From Citrobacter freundii (lineage in GTDB: Bacteria; Bacteroidota; Bacteroidia; Chitinophagales; Chitinophagaceae): a DNA stretch of 64,000 bases. Shown one piece after another: positions 7,774 through 16,479 of this stretch (positions are counted from its first letter, which is position 1; the number at the start of each line of letters is the position of its first letter). Below the pieces are notes generated by a model. The model ran no database searches. It saw only the letters and a list, made by a program, of their open reading frames with translations, and had not been told where the DNA came from. The stretch lies in the NCBI GenBank assembly GCA_003243445.1, contig QFQQ01000025.1:19908-83907 (forward strand), written 5' to 3'. A program made the translations under genes and the position numbers.

Positions 7774-8958
7774 ATGGCAGCCCGTACAGACCTGTTTACC
7801 AGCCCGGATTATTTTAATGTAGATGAATTACTCACCGAAGAGCAAAAGCTTGTGCGTGAATCTGTCCGTAATTACGTGAAAAAAGAAATATCGCCGATCA
7901 TCGAGGATTATGCACAACGCGCAGCGTTTCCTCAGCAGATCGTAAAACAGCTGGGTGATCTTGGTTGTTTTGGCCCTACCATTCCTGAACAATACGGCGG
8001 TGGAGGCCTTGATTATATTTCCTACGGATTGATGATGCAGGAGCTCGAGCGCGGGGATAGTGGTGTTCGCTCAACTGCATCGGTGCAGGGGTCGCTCGTA
8101 ATGTACCCGATCTATGCGTATGGTAATGAAGAGCAGCGTAACAAATATCTTCCCAAACTGGCGAGTGGTGAGTGGCTGGGTTGTTTTGGCCTTACCGAAC
8201 CCAACCATGGCAGTGATCCAAGTAGTATGCTGACGAATATCCGTGATGCGGGTGATCATGTTGTACTGAACGGTGCTAAAATGTGGATCAGTAACGCGCC
8301 TTTTTCGCAGGTGGCGGTTGTTTGGGCAAAAGATGAGCAGGGTGTTGTAAGAGGTGTGATCGTTGAACGTGGCATGGAGGGTTTTTCAACACCGACCACG
8401 CATGGCAAATGGAGTCTTCGCGCTTCGGCTACTGGCGAACTTGTATTTGACAATGTAAAAGTTCCCAAAGAAAATATCTTACCGAATGTGCAGGGTTTGA
8501 AAGGACCATTGGGTTGTTTAACCAAAGCGCGTTATGGTATTTCATGGGGAGCGATCGGTGCAGCAATGGATTGCTATGATACGGCGCTCCGTTATTCAAA
8601 AGAGCGCGAGCAGTTTGGCAAACCCATCGGCGGTTTTCAGCTGCAGCAAAAGAAGCTGGCAGAGATGGTAACTGAAATTACTAAAGCACAACTGCTCAAT
8701 TGGCGTCTCGGTGTGCTGATGAATGAGGGCAAAGCCACTCCTCAGCAGGTGAGCATGGCGAAACGCAATGCCTGCGAGATCGCCACGAATATATGCCGCG
8801 ATGCACGTCAGATGCTTGGCGGCATGGGCATTACCGGCGAATATCCCGTTATGCGCCACATGATGAACCTGGAAAGTGTGATCACGTATGAAGGCACGCA
8901 TGATATACATTTGCTGATCACGGGAATGGATGTGACGGGAATGAATGCGTTCAAGTGA
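7774..8958 (+). CDS. gcdH: Glutaryl-CoA dehydrogenase (acyl-CoA dehydrogenase family)
   Basis: A 394-residue FAD enzyme, expected to oxidise and decarboxylate glutaryl-CoA to crotonyl-CoA in lysine and tryptophan breakdown, passing electrons to ETF. It matches the glutaryl-CoA subgroup rather than generic acyl-CoA dehydrogenases: SGVRSTASVQGSLVMYPI (97-114, with Arg99 at the position that binds the substrate carboxylate), GCFGLTEPNHGSDPSSM (136-152), WSLRASATG (213-221), ARYGISWG (252-259) and TYEGTHDIH (371-379), whose Glu373 is the catalytic base. Length is typical. Repeat B2 starts right behind the stop codon. Confidence 0.92.
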   Translation: MAARTDLFTSPDYFNVDELLTEEQKLVRESVRNYVKKEISPIIEDYAQRAAFPQQIVKQLGDLGCFGPTIPEQYGGGGLDYISYGLMMQELERGDSGVRSTASVQGSLVMYPIYAYGNEEQRNKYLPKLASGEWLGCFGLTEPNHGSDPSSMLTNIRDAGDHVVLNGAKMWISNAPFSQVAVVWAKDEQGVVRGVIVERGMEGFSTPTTHGKWSLRASATGELVFDNVKVPKENILPNVQGLKGPLGCLTKARYGISWGAIGAAMDCYDTALRYSKEREQFGKPIGGFQLQQKKLAEMVTEITKAQLLNWRLGVLMNEGKATPQQVSMAKRNACEIATNICRDARQMLGGMGITGEYPVMRHMMNLESVITYEGTHDIHLLITGMDVTGMNAFK

Positions 8959-9080
8959 GTTTCGATGGTCGATGGTCGATGATCGATACGAAACGCCTGT
9001 TATTCATGAAATAGACTAAATAGTAAAGATCATCTGAAACTGATATCGATCATCGACCATCGATCATCCAACATCGAACC
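8959..9080. repeat. Intergenic inverted repeat, 7-bp family (copy B2)
   Basis: Left arm 8959-8992 (ATGGTCG, ATGATCG units) and right arm 9042-9080 (CGACCAT, CGATCAT, CCAACAT units). The innermost 20 bp are exact complements, including the variant ATGATCG. The spacer is about 50 bp. The element starts at the base after the gcdH stop codon. Confidence 0.88.
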
Positions 9081-9101
9081 ACTATCGTCAGCTAACAAAT
9101 T

Positions 9102-9611
9102 ATGAAGATATTCCTCATCGGCTTCATGGGTTCCGGCAAAACGCACCGCGGAAGGCAATTGAGCCAGAAGCTGAGCCTGCCTTTTTTTGACCTGGATGAG
9201 CAGATCGTGAATTCGGAAGAGCGGTCGATCAACCAGATCTTCCAGGAAGAAGGGGAGGAGATGTTCCGGTTGAAAGAGAAGGAGGTGTTGAATATTATTA
9301 CGGAGAGTCATCATTCATTTGTGATGGCTTGCGGCGGCGGTGCACCGTGTTATTTTAATAATATCGAATACATGAATCAGTCGGGCATTACGGTTTGGCT
9401 GAACACACCATTGCCCACACTGTTCAAACGGCTGCAGAAGGAAAGGGAACACCGGCCCCTGTTGCGTGATCTTAGTGATGCGCAGTTGAATAGTTTTATT
9501 GTAAGGAAATTTTCAGACAGGAAAATATATTACGAACAAGCGAAAGTAACCGTCGAGGATGACGAACATACTTCGCTGGATCAGATCATTGAAAAGATAT
9601 TTCATGCATAA
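9102..9611 (+). CDS. aroK: Shikimate kinase
   Basis: A 169-residue P-loop kinase that phosphorylates shikimate in the chorismate pathway. Seen: Walker A GFMGSGKTH (7-15), the DLD shikimate/Mg site (30-32), Arg56 in MFRLKE, GGG (78-80) and HRPLL in the lid region. Length is typical. A DUF423 gene starts inside its last codons, so the two are translated together. No clear -7 box lies directly upstream. Confidence 0.93.
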   Translation: MKIFLIGFMGSGKTHRGRQLSQKLSLPFFDLDEQIVNSEERSINQIFQEEGEEMFRLKEKEVLNIITESHHSFVMACGGGAPCYFNNIEYMNQSGITVWLNTPLPTLFKRLQKEREHRPLLRDLSDAQLNSFIVRKFSDRKIYYEQAKVTVEDDEHTSLDQIIEKIFHA

Positions 9612-9999
9612 GTCATTTTTAATGTCGGGTTCTTTACTGGGTGGGCTCGCTGTTGTTCTCGGCGCTTTTGGTGCGCATGGATTGAAAAAATATGTGCCGG
9701 CGGAAACGATCACTACTTTTCAGACAGGTGTGCAATACCAGATGTATCATGCCCTTGCATTGGTGCTGACGGCGGTCGTATTTGAAAAAATGGGCCAGCA
9801 ACCGCTGCTGCAATGGGCCGGTTATTGTTTTATCATCGGCATAGTACTGTTCTCCGGATCACTGTATCTGCTTACCGCCATGAAGGCAACGGGTAATGTG
9901 GGTATGACCGGAATAGGGATCATCACCCCGTTTGGCGGATTGTTCTTTATTGCCGGATGGCTGCTGTTCTTTTTGTCTGCTATGAAAATGGTAAAGTGA
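9604..9999 (+). CDS. DUF423-family membrane protein
   Basis: A 131-residue integral membrane protein of the DUF423 (YwdK/YgdD) family. Signature near the N-terminus: LGGLAVVLGAFGAHGLK, then FQTGVQYQMYHALAL, and about four transmembrane segments. The ATG at 9604 overlaps the aroK stop by 8 bp, suggesting coupling; a later in-frame Met (residue 7) is also possible. Function is unknown throughout the family. The following 170 bp hold a weak hairpin near 10014-10037 and nothing else I recognise. Confidence 0.85.
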   Translation: MHKSFLMSGSLLGGLAVVLGAFGAHGLKKYVPAETITTFQTGVQYQMYHALALVLTAVVFEKMGQQPLLQWAGYCFIIGIVLFSGSLYLLTAMKATGNVGMTGIGIITPFGGLFFIAGWLLFFLSAMKMVK

Positions 10000-10170
10000 T
10001 AGATCTGTTTTGCGTACCGGTGGGATTCTGCCGGTATACTGTTCTTTGATTATTGGTGTGGAGGTTTGTCTGCCATTTCATTCGCGTACGCCCTGTAGTT
10101 AATGGCATGGGCGCACGTTTTCATTGACCGGCAAATAGCTTAAAAATCTGCCTCTTAATCGTATCCAATT

Positions 10171-12069
10171 CTATAAGGGTAATTGTAAGATCGTCACAGT
10201 TCCGCCATCATTTTTGATCTCATAGGTGCCGCCGATGCTTTCCATCCGTTTGGCAATATTCTTCAAGCCGTTCCCGAACTGGCGCATTTTCTCTGGCGTG
10301 ATGCCTCCGCCATTGTCGTGGATGATGATCGTCAGACTTGTATCGATAATAAAATCGATCTTCAGCTCTGTTGCTTTTGAATGTTTCAACGCATTGTTGA
10401 GCGTTTCTTTTACACACAAAAAAAGGTTGCGTCTTTTTTCACCGGTCAGTTCTGTGGGCGCGATCTCATCCGGTGTGGAAATACGGCAATCGATGTGCGT
10501 GTATTCAAAATACTCAAGTGCGTAGGCGCGGATATAAGAAACAAGATTGTCTACCGTATCATTGCCGCTGTTCATGCTCCAGATGATCGCATTCATTTTG
10601 TTCAGTACTTCATCTGCAGAATGCGAGATCTTTTCAATCTCTACGGGGGTGTTCTCTTTCATCTTATTCCGGGCGATCTCGCTCATAAGCCTGATGGCGG
10701 TCATGCCGGAACCAAGTTCATCATGCATGTCCGCGGAAATGCGTTCGCGTTCCTGCTGCTGTGCTTTATAGACCGCGATCTCCTTTTCATATTCGTTCAT
10801 CTGGTTCTCTGCTTTCAATCTTTCGCGCTCTCTTGCTGAAGCGATAAGCTGGCGCCGGTTCTTGTAATTCAGACCGGCAAGGAAGAAAACAAGTTCAAGC
10901 AATAGCCCCATTTCATAATACACTACAGCGGAATGGAAGATATAGGGCCAGGTCTTCGGGATCATATTCCAGAAGATCAGTAACTGAGACATGAGGGAGA
11001 ACACAAACAGGAACAGGTTTCCCCAGAACAGGTAGCGAAGCAGTTTATTTTTCCAGCGTTGCAGGCTATATACACAAAAGATGATCACCATCACCAGCAG
11101 TAGTGCTTTGGTGATGTTCTCTACATTTTTTTCGATGGCATAATTATCAGTAAAAAAATGAGAGAAGCTGTATGTTGTAATAGAAAATACCAGCAGCAGG
11201 ATCCCTATGTTATACAGCTTATGCAGGAAGGGGTGATTGCGTTTTGTGGCCAGGTAGCGTTGAATGAACAGCATATAGAAAAGATGGCCGATACACAGCA
11301 TCACATAATCAAGATAGCCTTCCTGGAAGAAGCTCATGCGGCTGCTGTGATAACTGTACACGGCTTTGACCAGTAACATCACGCCGACAAAAATAGCATA
11401 GCCGGAATAGTAAAGAAATTCCAGATTTCCTCCCTGGACGAAGCTCGCCAGTGAAAAGAGGATCATCATCAGCAGTAAGCCGCAAAAAAGATAAGTGAAA
11501 GTCTTTGATTCGTTGTTGGTACTGTAGGTGTCGTTGATAAATGAATTGAGATAAGCGGGGCTGACGAGCTTGGGCCGGATGGTGTTCAGGTAGGTTCTCA
11601 CCGGGATCAGTTCTGCAACAAACACCGCTGAATCGTGTGGCTGCAGGGTCATATAGCGGTAGCTGATCTCGTTCGTCTCTCCGGGCGCAATGGAGTTGAT
11701 GGGCTCCAGTCCTTTGCCGGTTTCTTTAAAAAGATTGATATCCCAGTAGTAATAGCCGGGATAGAACCAGACTGATGCCGCTGTGTCTGCATTATTGCTT
11801 GCTTTGAAACGGAGGATGATCTTGCGGGTGACATTCTCATCATCCACATATTTTTTATGGATACTTTCTCCCCACTTGAACGGAATGGAGGCGTACCTGG
11901 CCTGGAGTGATTCATCCGGGTTTATATAACCGTATTCAATATTTTTCTCCAGCGTTTTTGACAGATGGATCTGGCTCAGGTCTACAGACGACAAATGGCT
12001 TTCCTGCGCCGTCACCGGTTGCCAGAAGGCCATGAAAAACATAAATACCGCCAGGTAAAGATTACGCAT
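10171..12069 (-). CDS. 7TM-DISM sensor histidine kinase (HisKA_3 type)
   Basis: A 632-residue membrane sensor. Order: signal peptide (1-21), extracytoplasmic beta-rich 7TMR-DISMED2-like domain (about 25-185), seven transmembrane helices (about 190-400), a short coiled coil (405-440), a NarL/DegS-type dimerisation domain with the phospho-acceptor His449 in ERISADMHDELGSG, and a C-terminal HATPase (N-box ETLNNALKHSKA, G-box DNGGG, then GNGLKNIAKRM). Such kinases normally pair with a LuxR/NarL-type response regulator; none is encoded next to it, so it is an orphan here. The ligand is unknown. The gene is divergent from ftsK. Confidence 0.92.
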   Translation of the reverse strand: MRNLYLAVFMFFMAFWQPVTAQESHLSSVDLSQIHLSKTLEKNIEYGYINPDESLQARYASIPFKWGESIHKKYVDDENVTRKIILRFKASNNADTAASVWFYPGYYYWDINLFKETGKGLEPINSIAPGETNEISYRYMTLQPHDSAVFVAELIPVRTYLNTIRPKLVSPAYLNSFINDTYSTNNESKTFTYLFCGLLLMMILFSLASFVQGGNLEFLYYSGYAIFVGVMLLVKAVYSYHSSRMSFFQEGYLDYVMLCIGHLFYMLFIQRYLATKRNHPFLHKLYNIGILLLVFSITTYSFSHFFTDNYAIEKNVENITKALLLVMVIIFCVYSLQRWKNKLLRYLFWGNLFLFVFSLMSQLLIFWNMIPKTWPYIFHSAVVYYEMGLLLELVFFLAGLNYKNRRQLIASARERERLKAENQMNEYEKEIAVYKAQQQERERISADMHDELGSGMTAIRLMSEIARNKMKENTPVEIEKISHSADEVLNKMNAIIWSMNSGNDTVDNLVSYIRAYALEYFEYTHIDCRISTPDEIAPTELTGEKRRNLFLCVKETLNNALKHSKATELKIDFIIDTSLTIIIHDNGGGITPEKMRQFGNGLKNIAKRMESIGGTYEIKNDGGTVTILQLPL

Positions 12070-12095
12070 GCATCCGCATTATTAAAAATATAGCT

Positions 12096-12103
12096 CAAAT
12101 GTA
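12096..12103 (-). promoter_or_regulatory. -7 box TACATTTG of the histidine kinase gene
   Basis: Exact TANNTTTG match on the minus strand, 26 nt upstream of the ATG at 12069. Confidence 0.45.
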
Positions 12104-12167
12104 ATGTTTGCGGCTTTCTTTTCGTTGGAGGATGCGTACCACTTTGAGGTAATTTTTTGAAGGAGAA

Positions 12168-12303
12168 GGGATGTTGGATGATCGACGCCCGATGGTCGAT
12201 TTCTACAGTAAAACAGTTCGACAGACCTTCTGGATCCGGACAATATCACCTTGCGGGAGTTTCCGGCAAGATTCGACCATCGAACATGGATCATCCATTC
12301 CCC
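12168..12303. repeat. Intergenic inverted repeat, 7-bp family (copy B3)
   Basis: Left arm 12168-12200 and right arm 12271-12303 are imperfect complements made of ATGTTGG-, ATGATCG- and ATGGTCG-type units, with a 70-bp spacer. It sits between the divergent histidine kinase and ftsK genes, with a -7 box outside each arm. Confidence 0.8.
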
Positions 12304-12329
12304 GATTCTTGTAAGATTACAAACTGTTA

Positions 12330-12337
12330 TATCTTTG
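12330..12337 (+). promoter_or_regulatory. -7 box TATCTTTG of ftsK
   Basis: Exact TANNTTTG match ending 5 nt before the ATG at 12343; this spacing predicts a leaderless or nearly leaderless transcript. Confidence 0.6.
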
Positions 12338-12342
12338 CCGAT

Positions 12343-14934
12343 ATGGCCAATAAGTCGAAAAAGAGTCCTGCGAAAAGCGCGAAAAACGGTAAGAAAAAGA
12401 CCGATGGAAAGGCCTGGAAACAGGAAAAAGAAGAAAAGATCGATTGGAAGAAACTTGCCCGCGATGAACGTACCTGGAAGATCACCGGTGCAGTATCATT
12501 GCTGGCGTCCGTATTCCTGTTTGTTGCCTTTACATCCTATTTTTTTACCTGGCGCGAAGATCAGTCGAAGGTCTACAACTCCGGCATCGGGATACTGGTA
12601 GAGAATGGCGTAAATGTATCCAACCTGCTGGGCAGGCTTGGTGCTTATATTTCCCATTTTTTTGTGTATAAGGGATTCGGGATCGCAGCACTGCTTATCT
12701 GCACTTTCTTTTTTGTGGTGGGTATAAACCTGCTGGTCAACCGCAAAGTATTTTCTATCTGGAGAAACCTGAAGTACGTGACCATCGGGTTGCTGGTGTT
12801 ATCCGTATCACTGGCCTTTATGTTTGGAGGAGGGCTTGATCAGTTCCCGTTTGGCGGCGGTGTGGGAAATATGATCAGCAGATGGCTGACGGGGATCTTC
12901 GGAACGATCGGTACAGCCGCATTGCTGGTGCTGGTTGCTGCCGGTTATATCATCTGGCAGTTCAATCCTGCGTTTAATCTACCTGAACGTAAAAAAGCGG
13001 TAATCTCTCCTGTGCCCTTAACAGAAAATGAGGAGGAAGAATCTGAAGAGGAAGAGGAGGAGGAAGACGACGCGAAACTGTTCATTCCTGTTACCAAAGG
13101 CAATAAACTTAAGCCCGGCGAACAGAAGGTGACGATCGGGACGGAAGAAGAAGAACAGCTGCATGATCTGCAAATGGTGGAGAGGGAAGAGGAGGAAGAA
13201 GAGATCGGCGATACGCCATTGACAATGGAAAAAGAGATCGTGAACGATATGTTCCACCGGCATGATCAGCTGGAGATAAATGATCTTCCGTTCAGACAAA
13301 CGGAACCGGAGCCTGAGATCACCAGGCCGGAACCGGTGAAGCAATTCACCAGCGGGTTGGAGCTTGAGATCAAAAGCGTGCCTGATGCAGAGCCACCGGA
13401 AGACGAAGAGAAAGTGGTGGAGAACCTGCCGCCGTATGAACCGACACTTGACCTGCGCGATTATAAATACCCGGGATTGGATCTGCTGGAGACGCACGGC
13501 AGCGAAAAGATCATACAGGATCCTGCAGAGCTGGAGACGAACAAGAACCAGATCATCGCAACGCTGCGTAACTATTCTATCGAGATACAAAAGATCAGTG
13601 CGACGGTTGGTCCGACTGTAACACTGTACGAGATCGTACCTGCTGCGGGTGTTCGTATCTCACGGATCAAAAACCTGGAAGATGATATTGCGCTGAGCCT
13701 TGCGGCATTGGGTATCCGTATCATTGCGCCTATTCCTGGTAAGGGAACGATTGGTATTGAGGTGCCGAATGTAAAGAAGACGGTAGTAAGTATGAAGACC
13801 CTATTGTCTTCAGATAAATTTCAGCATAACAGTTTCAGTTTGCCGATCGCGATCGGTAAGAAGATCGACAACGATAATTATATCGTAGACCTGGCGAGCA
13901 TGCCTCACTTGCTGATGGCGGGTGCTACCGGTCAGGGTAAATCAGTCGGATTGAATGCGATCCTTGTTTCGTTGCTGTATAAGAAACATCCATCGCAGAT
14001 GAAATTCGTATTGATCGATCCGAAGAAGGTGGAGCTGAGTGTATACCGGCATATCGAGAAACATTTTCTTGCAAAACTTCCCGGTGAGGAAGAAGCGATC
14101 ATTACGGATACAAAGAAAGTGGTGCACACGCTGAATGCGCTTTGTATTGAGATGGATAACCGTTATGATCTGTTGAAAGAGGCAGGCGCAAGGAATATCA
14201 AGGAGTATAACGAGAAGTTTGTAAAGCGAAAACTTAATCCGCAGAAAGGGCATCAGTACCTGCCGTTCATCGTGCTGGTGATCGATGAGTTCGCGGATCT
14301 GATCATGACGGCCGGTAAGGAAGTGGAAATGCCGATAGCCCGCCTGGCACAGTTGGCGCGTGCGATCGGTATTCACCTGATCATTGCAACGCAGCGTCCT
14401 TCGGTCAATATCATTACGGGTACGATCAAGGCGAACTTCCCGGCCCGTATTGCCTTTAAGGTATCATCCAAGATCGACTCACGTACGATCCTTGATACGG
14501 GTGGTGCGGAGCAGTTGATCGGTAAAGGTGATATGCTGATCTCTCACAATGGTGAGGTAACGCGTTTGCAGTGCGCATTCGTGGATACACCTGAGGTGGA
14601 AGAGATCGTTGATTTCATCAGCGAACAGCGTGGCTATCCGCAGGCATTCCTTCTGCCGGAATATGTGGATGAAAAAGAACTGGAAGGCAAGGACTTTGAC
14701 CTGGCTGATCGTGATGCTTTATTTGCGGATGCAGCCCGTTTGATCGTGCAAAACCAGGTAGGCTCTACATCATTGCTGCAGCGCCGCATGAAACTTGGTT
14801 ATAACAGGGCCGGAAGATTGATGGATCAGCTGGAGGCAGCGGGCATCGTTGGGCCAAACCAGGGAAGTAAATCAAGGGATGTACTGATCAAAACAGAGAT
14901 GGAGTTGCAGGAGCATCTGGATCTGCTTGGATAG
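12343..14934 (+). CDS. ftsK: DNA translocase FtsK
   Basis: An 863-residue FtsK/SpoIIIE translocase that anchors at the division septum and pumps chromosome ends toward the dif site. Order: basic cytoplasmic N-terminus, four transmembrane helices (about residues 45-210), a very acidic linker (glutamate-rich near 229-245), alpha/beta motor with Walker A GATGQGKS (527-534) and Walker B VLVIDEFADLI, and a C-terminal winged-helix gamma domain (about 795-863, QVGSTSLLQRRMKLGYNRAGR) that reads KOPS-type sites. The ATG at 12343 is preferred to an upstream in-frame ATG at 12157, because the extra part is translated repeat B3 and lies upstream of the promoter box. xerD, its usual partner, lies at 36.5 kb. 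Confidence 0.95.
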   Translation: MANKSKKSPAKSAKNGKKKTDGKAWKQEKEEKIDWKKLARDERTWKITGAVSLLASVFLFVAFTSYFFTWREDQSKVYNSGIGILVENGVNVSNLLGRLGAYISHFFVYKGFGIAALLICTFFFVVGINLLVNRKVFSIWRNLKYVTIGLLVLSVSLAFMFGGGLDQFPFGGGVGNMISRWLTGIFGTIGTAALLVLVAAGYIIWQFNPAFNLPERKKAVISPVPLTENEEEESEEEEEEEDDAKLFIPVTKGNKLKPGEQKVTIGTEEEEQLHDLQMVEREEEEEEIGDTPLTMEKEIVNDMFHRHDQLEINDLPFRQTEPEPEITRPEPVKQFTSGLELEIKSVPDAEPPEDEEKVVENLPPYEPTLDLRDYKYPGLDLLETHGSEKIIQDPAELETNKNQIIATLRNYSIEIQKISATVGPTVTLYEIVPAAGVRISRIKNLEDDIALSLAALGIRIIAPIPGKGTIGIEVPNVKKTVVSMKTLLSSDKFQHNSFSLPIAIGKKIDNDNYIVDLASMPHLLMAGATGQGKSVGLNAILVSLLYKKHPSQMKFVLIDPKKVELSVYRHIEKHFLAKLPGEEEAIITDTKKVVHTLNALCIEMDNRYDLLKEAGARNIKEYNEKFVKRKLNPQKGHQYLPFIVLVIDEFADLIMTAGKEVEMPIARLAQLARAIGIHLIIATQRPSVNIITGTIKANFPARIAFKVSSKIDSRTILDTGGAEQLIGKGDMLISHNGEVTRLQCAFVDTPEVEEIVDFISEQRGYPQAFLLPEYVDEKELEGKDFDLADRDALFADAARLIVQNQVGSTSLLQRRMKLGYNRAGRLMDQLEAAGIVGPNQGSKSRDVLIKTEMELQEHLDLLG

Positions 14935-14940
14935 AGAGAA

Positions 14941-15107
14941 AGGTTCCAAAGGTTCCAGGAGTTCCAAAAGTTCCAGAGGTTGTTCTGGCCTGTGTAAGGC
15001 CGTTCAACTTCCGGGGCGTTTAAAATTGTTGAACTGTTCATTATCAGCCTTTCTCTTCGAAGTTTAAAACCTCTGGAACTTTTGGAACTCCTGGAACCTC
15101 TGGAACG
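14941..15107. repeat. Intergenic inverted repeat, 9-bp family (copy A4)
   Basis: Left arm 14941-14981, right arm 15068-15107, four 9-bp units each. The variants TTCCAGGAG and TTCCAAAAG occupy the same rank in both arms; only one base differs across all four units. The 86-bp spacer is unrelated to other copies. The arm begins 6 nt after the ftsK stop codon. The remaining bases up to the LolA-like gene hold only its promoter. Confidence 0.92.
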
Positions 15108-15186
15108 TTTTCGGGTTAGTGTTGAGTTAAACGCGGAGGTGTTTGCAACCCGGTACGGTACTTGACAGTCTAAGTTGGTAAATGCC

Positions 15187-15194
15187 TATTTTTG
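15187..15194 (+). promoter_or_regulatory. -7 box TATTTTTG of the LolA-like gene
   Basis: Exact TANNTTTG match with a TTGACA at 15162-15167 upstream that could act as the -33 element. It gives a leader of roughly 40 nt. Confidence 0.55.
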
Positions 15195-15237
15195 CGCACC
15201 CTATTTAAACAAGGGATACTTTAAAATTAAATTAACA

Positions 15238-15885
15238 ATGATGCGGAGTTTATACCTCGTGTTCGCTTTACTCGGTAGTATGGCTGTAATGGCTCAGAAA
15301 AATGACCCTGAAGCTAAGAAAGTGTTGGATGCTGTAAGTGCTAAGTTTAAGACTTTCAGCTCGGTGCAGGCGGGATTCTCTTATAAGGTGGAAGATGCAA
15401 AAGGAAAGGTACAGGCAAATAAAACCGGTACGATCCTGATGAAAGGAACAAAATATAAAGTGAGTTTTGGTACACAGGAGATCTTCTGTGATGGCAAAAC
15501 GGTCTGGAGCCTGGACAAATCATCGAAGGAAGTAACCATCAACAACCTGGATGCATCAGGTGGTACACTTACTCCGCAGAAACTGTTCACTAATTTCTAC
15601 GATAAAGACTTTTTGTATCTGCTGACTGGTGAAAAGAAAGTTGGTGCAAAAACATTGCAGGAAGTGGAAATGACGCCGACAGATAAAAGCAAACCTTTTC
15701 ATAAAGTATATCTGCAGGTAGATAAAACCGCAAAAACTATTTACAGTACCAAAGTACTGGAGAATAGCGGCAACCGCTATACATATACTGTAACAAGCAT
15801 GAAAACAAATGCTCCGGCAGCGGATAACATGTTTGTGTTTGATAAAAGCAAATATCCGGGAGTAGAGGAAGTGGATCTCCGCTAG
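15238..15885 (+). CDS. LolA-like outer-membrane lipoprotein carrier
   Basis: A 215-residue periplasmic protein. The signal peptide ends near VMAQ (about residue 19). The mature part follows the LolA layout: FKTFSSVQAGFSY, GTILMKGTKYKVSFG, FCDGKTVWSL, then repeated antiparallel strands and a short C-terminal helix. Such proteins carry lipoproteins from the inner to the outer membrane. The start is one of two adjacent ATGs (15238 or 15241) downstream of the promoter box; an ORF opening at 15175 would begin before that box. It ends next to repeat A5. Confidence 0.87.
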   Translation: MMRSLYLVFALLGSMAVMAQKNDPEAKKVLDAVSAKFKTFSSVQAGFSYKVEDAKGKVQANKTGTILMKGTKYKVSFGTQEIFCDGKTVWSLDKSSKEVTINNLDASGGTLTPQKLFTNFYDKDFLYLLTGEKKVGAKTLQEVEMTPTDKSKPFHKVYLQVDKTAKTIYSTKVLENSGNRYTYTVTSMKTNAPAADNMFVFDKSKYPGVEEVDLR

Positions 15886-15895
15886 TCGGACCAGA

Positions 15896-15992
15896 GTTTG
15901 AAGGTTCCAAAAAAAATCAATAGTTCCAGAGGTTCCAAAGGTTTCAGAAGTTCCAGAGGTTCCAGAGGTTTACGACAACTTCTGGAACTTTT
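15896..15992. repeat. Compact inverted repeat, 9-bp family (copy A5)
   Basis: A left arm of about five 9-mers (15896-15970) meets a short right arm (15976-15992) across only a few bases. It fills the convergent gap between the LolA-like gene and a membrane-protein gene; their stop codons are 10 and 1 nt away. A short T-rich run follows the right arm, so this copy could work as a terminator. Confidence 0.85.
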
Positions 15993-15993
15993 T

Positions 15994-16464
15994 CTATTTG
16001 AGGGGCTTTGTTTGTTCGGCGAGTTGCGATGCTTCTTGCTTGCCGGCGCGGCTCAATGCACTTTGTACGATAAAGAATATGCAGCTTATGATCATACCGA
16101 TCCAGAAAAGGTAGAAGCCCATGTGAAAGCGTTCCTTTAAGAGGCGGTGAGTGTAGGTATGCAGGAAATCATTGTAAGTAAATCCAAGACCAACTAAAGC
16201 AGCTGCTGTAATGCCGAGTGCCGTGTATACAGTCGTTTTCCGGCTGCGTTTGCTGTGCAGGAAATACAATATGCCGATGATGATCAGCTGTATGATGAAG
16301 AACAGGAGAAAGGTCTTCCAGCCTGATCTGAGGATCTTGTATTCTTTATAGAAAAGGGCAATACCGATCTTGCCGATCAACGAGATCTTTGAGATCAGGT
16401 AAGCGGAAATAATGCATAGCAGCGCCTGTGCTGCTGCAAGGATGGCGACTTGTTTCTTTAACAT
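15994..16464 (-). CDS. Membrane protein, unknown function
   Basis: A 156-residue protein with four hydrophobic segments (about residues 7-28, 50-68, 80-98 and 118-137) and a polar C-terminus (EASQLAEQTKPLK). I do not recognise a family. It starts 15 bp downstream of kdsA on the same strand and is probably co-transcribed with it, though nothing ties it to LPS synthesis. Its stop codon is the first base group after repeat A5. Confidence 0.7.
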   Translation of the reverse strand: MLKKQVAILAAAQALLCIISAYLISKISLIGKIGIALFYKEYKILRSGWKTFLLFFIIQLIIIGILYFLHSKRSRKTTVYTALGITAAALVGLGFTYNDFLHTYTHRLLKERFHMGFYLFWIGMIISCIFFIVQSALSRAGKQEASQLAEQTKPLK

Positions 16465-16479
16465 GGTGGATGGCGGTGG

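Noticed and set aside
12157..12342. Longer start for ftsK
   Set aside because: The extra part translates repeat B3 and precedes the promoter box at 12330.
13018..13590. 190-codon minus-strand frame inside ftsK
   Set aside because: Shadow of the acidic linker of FtsK; its RFFLLIF-type composition is the complement of glutamate-rich codons.
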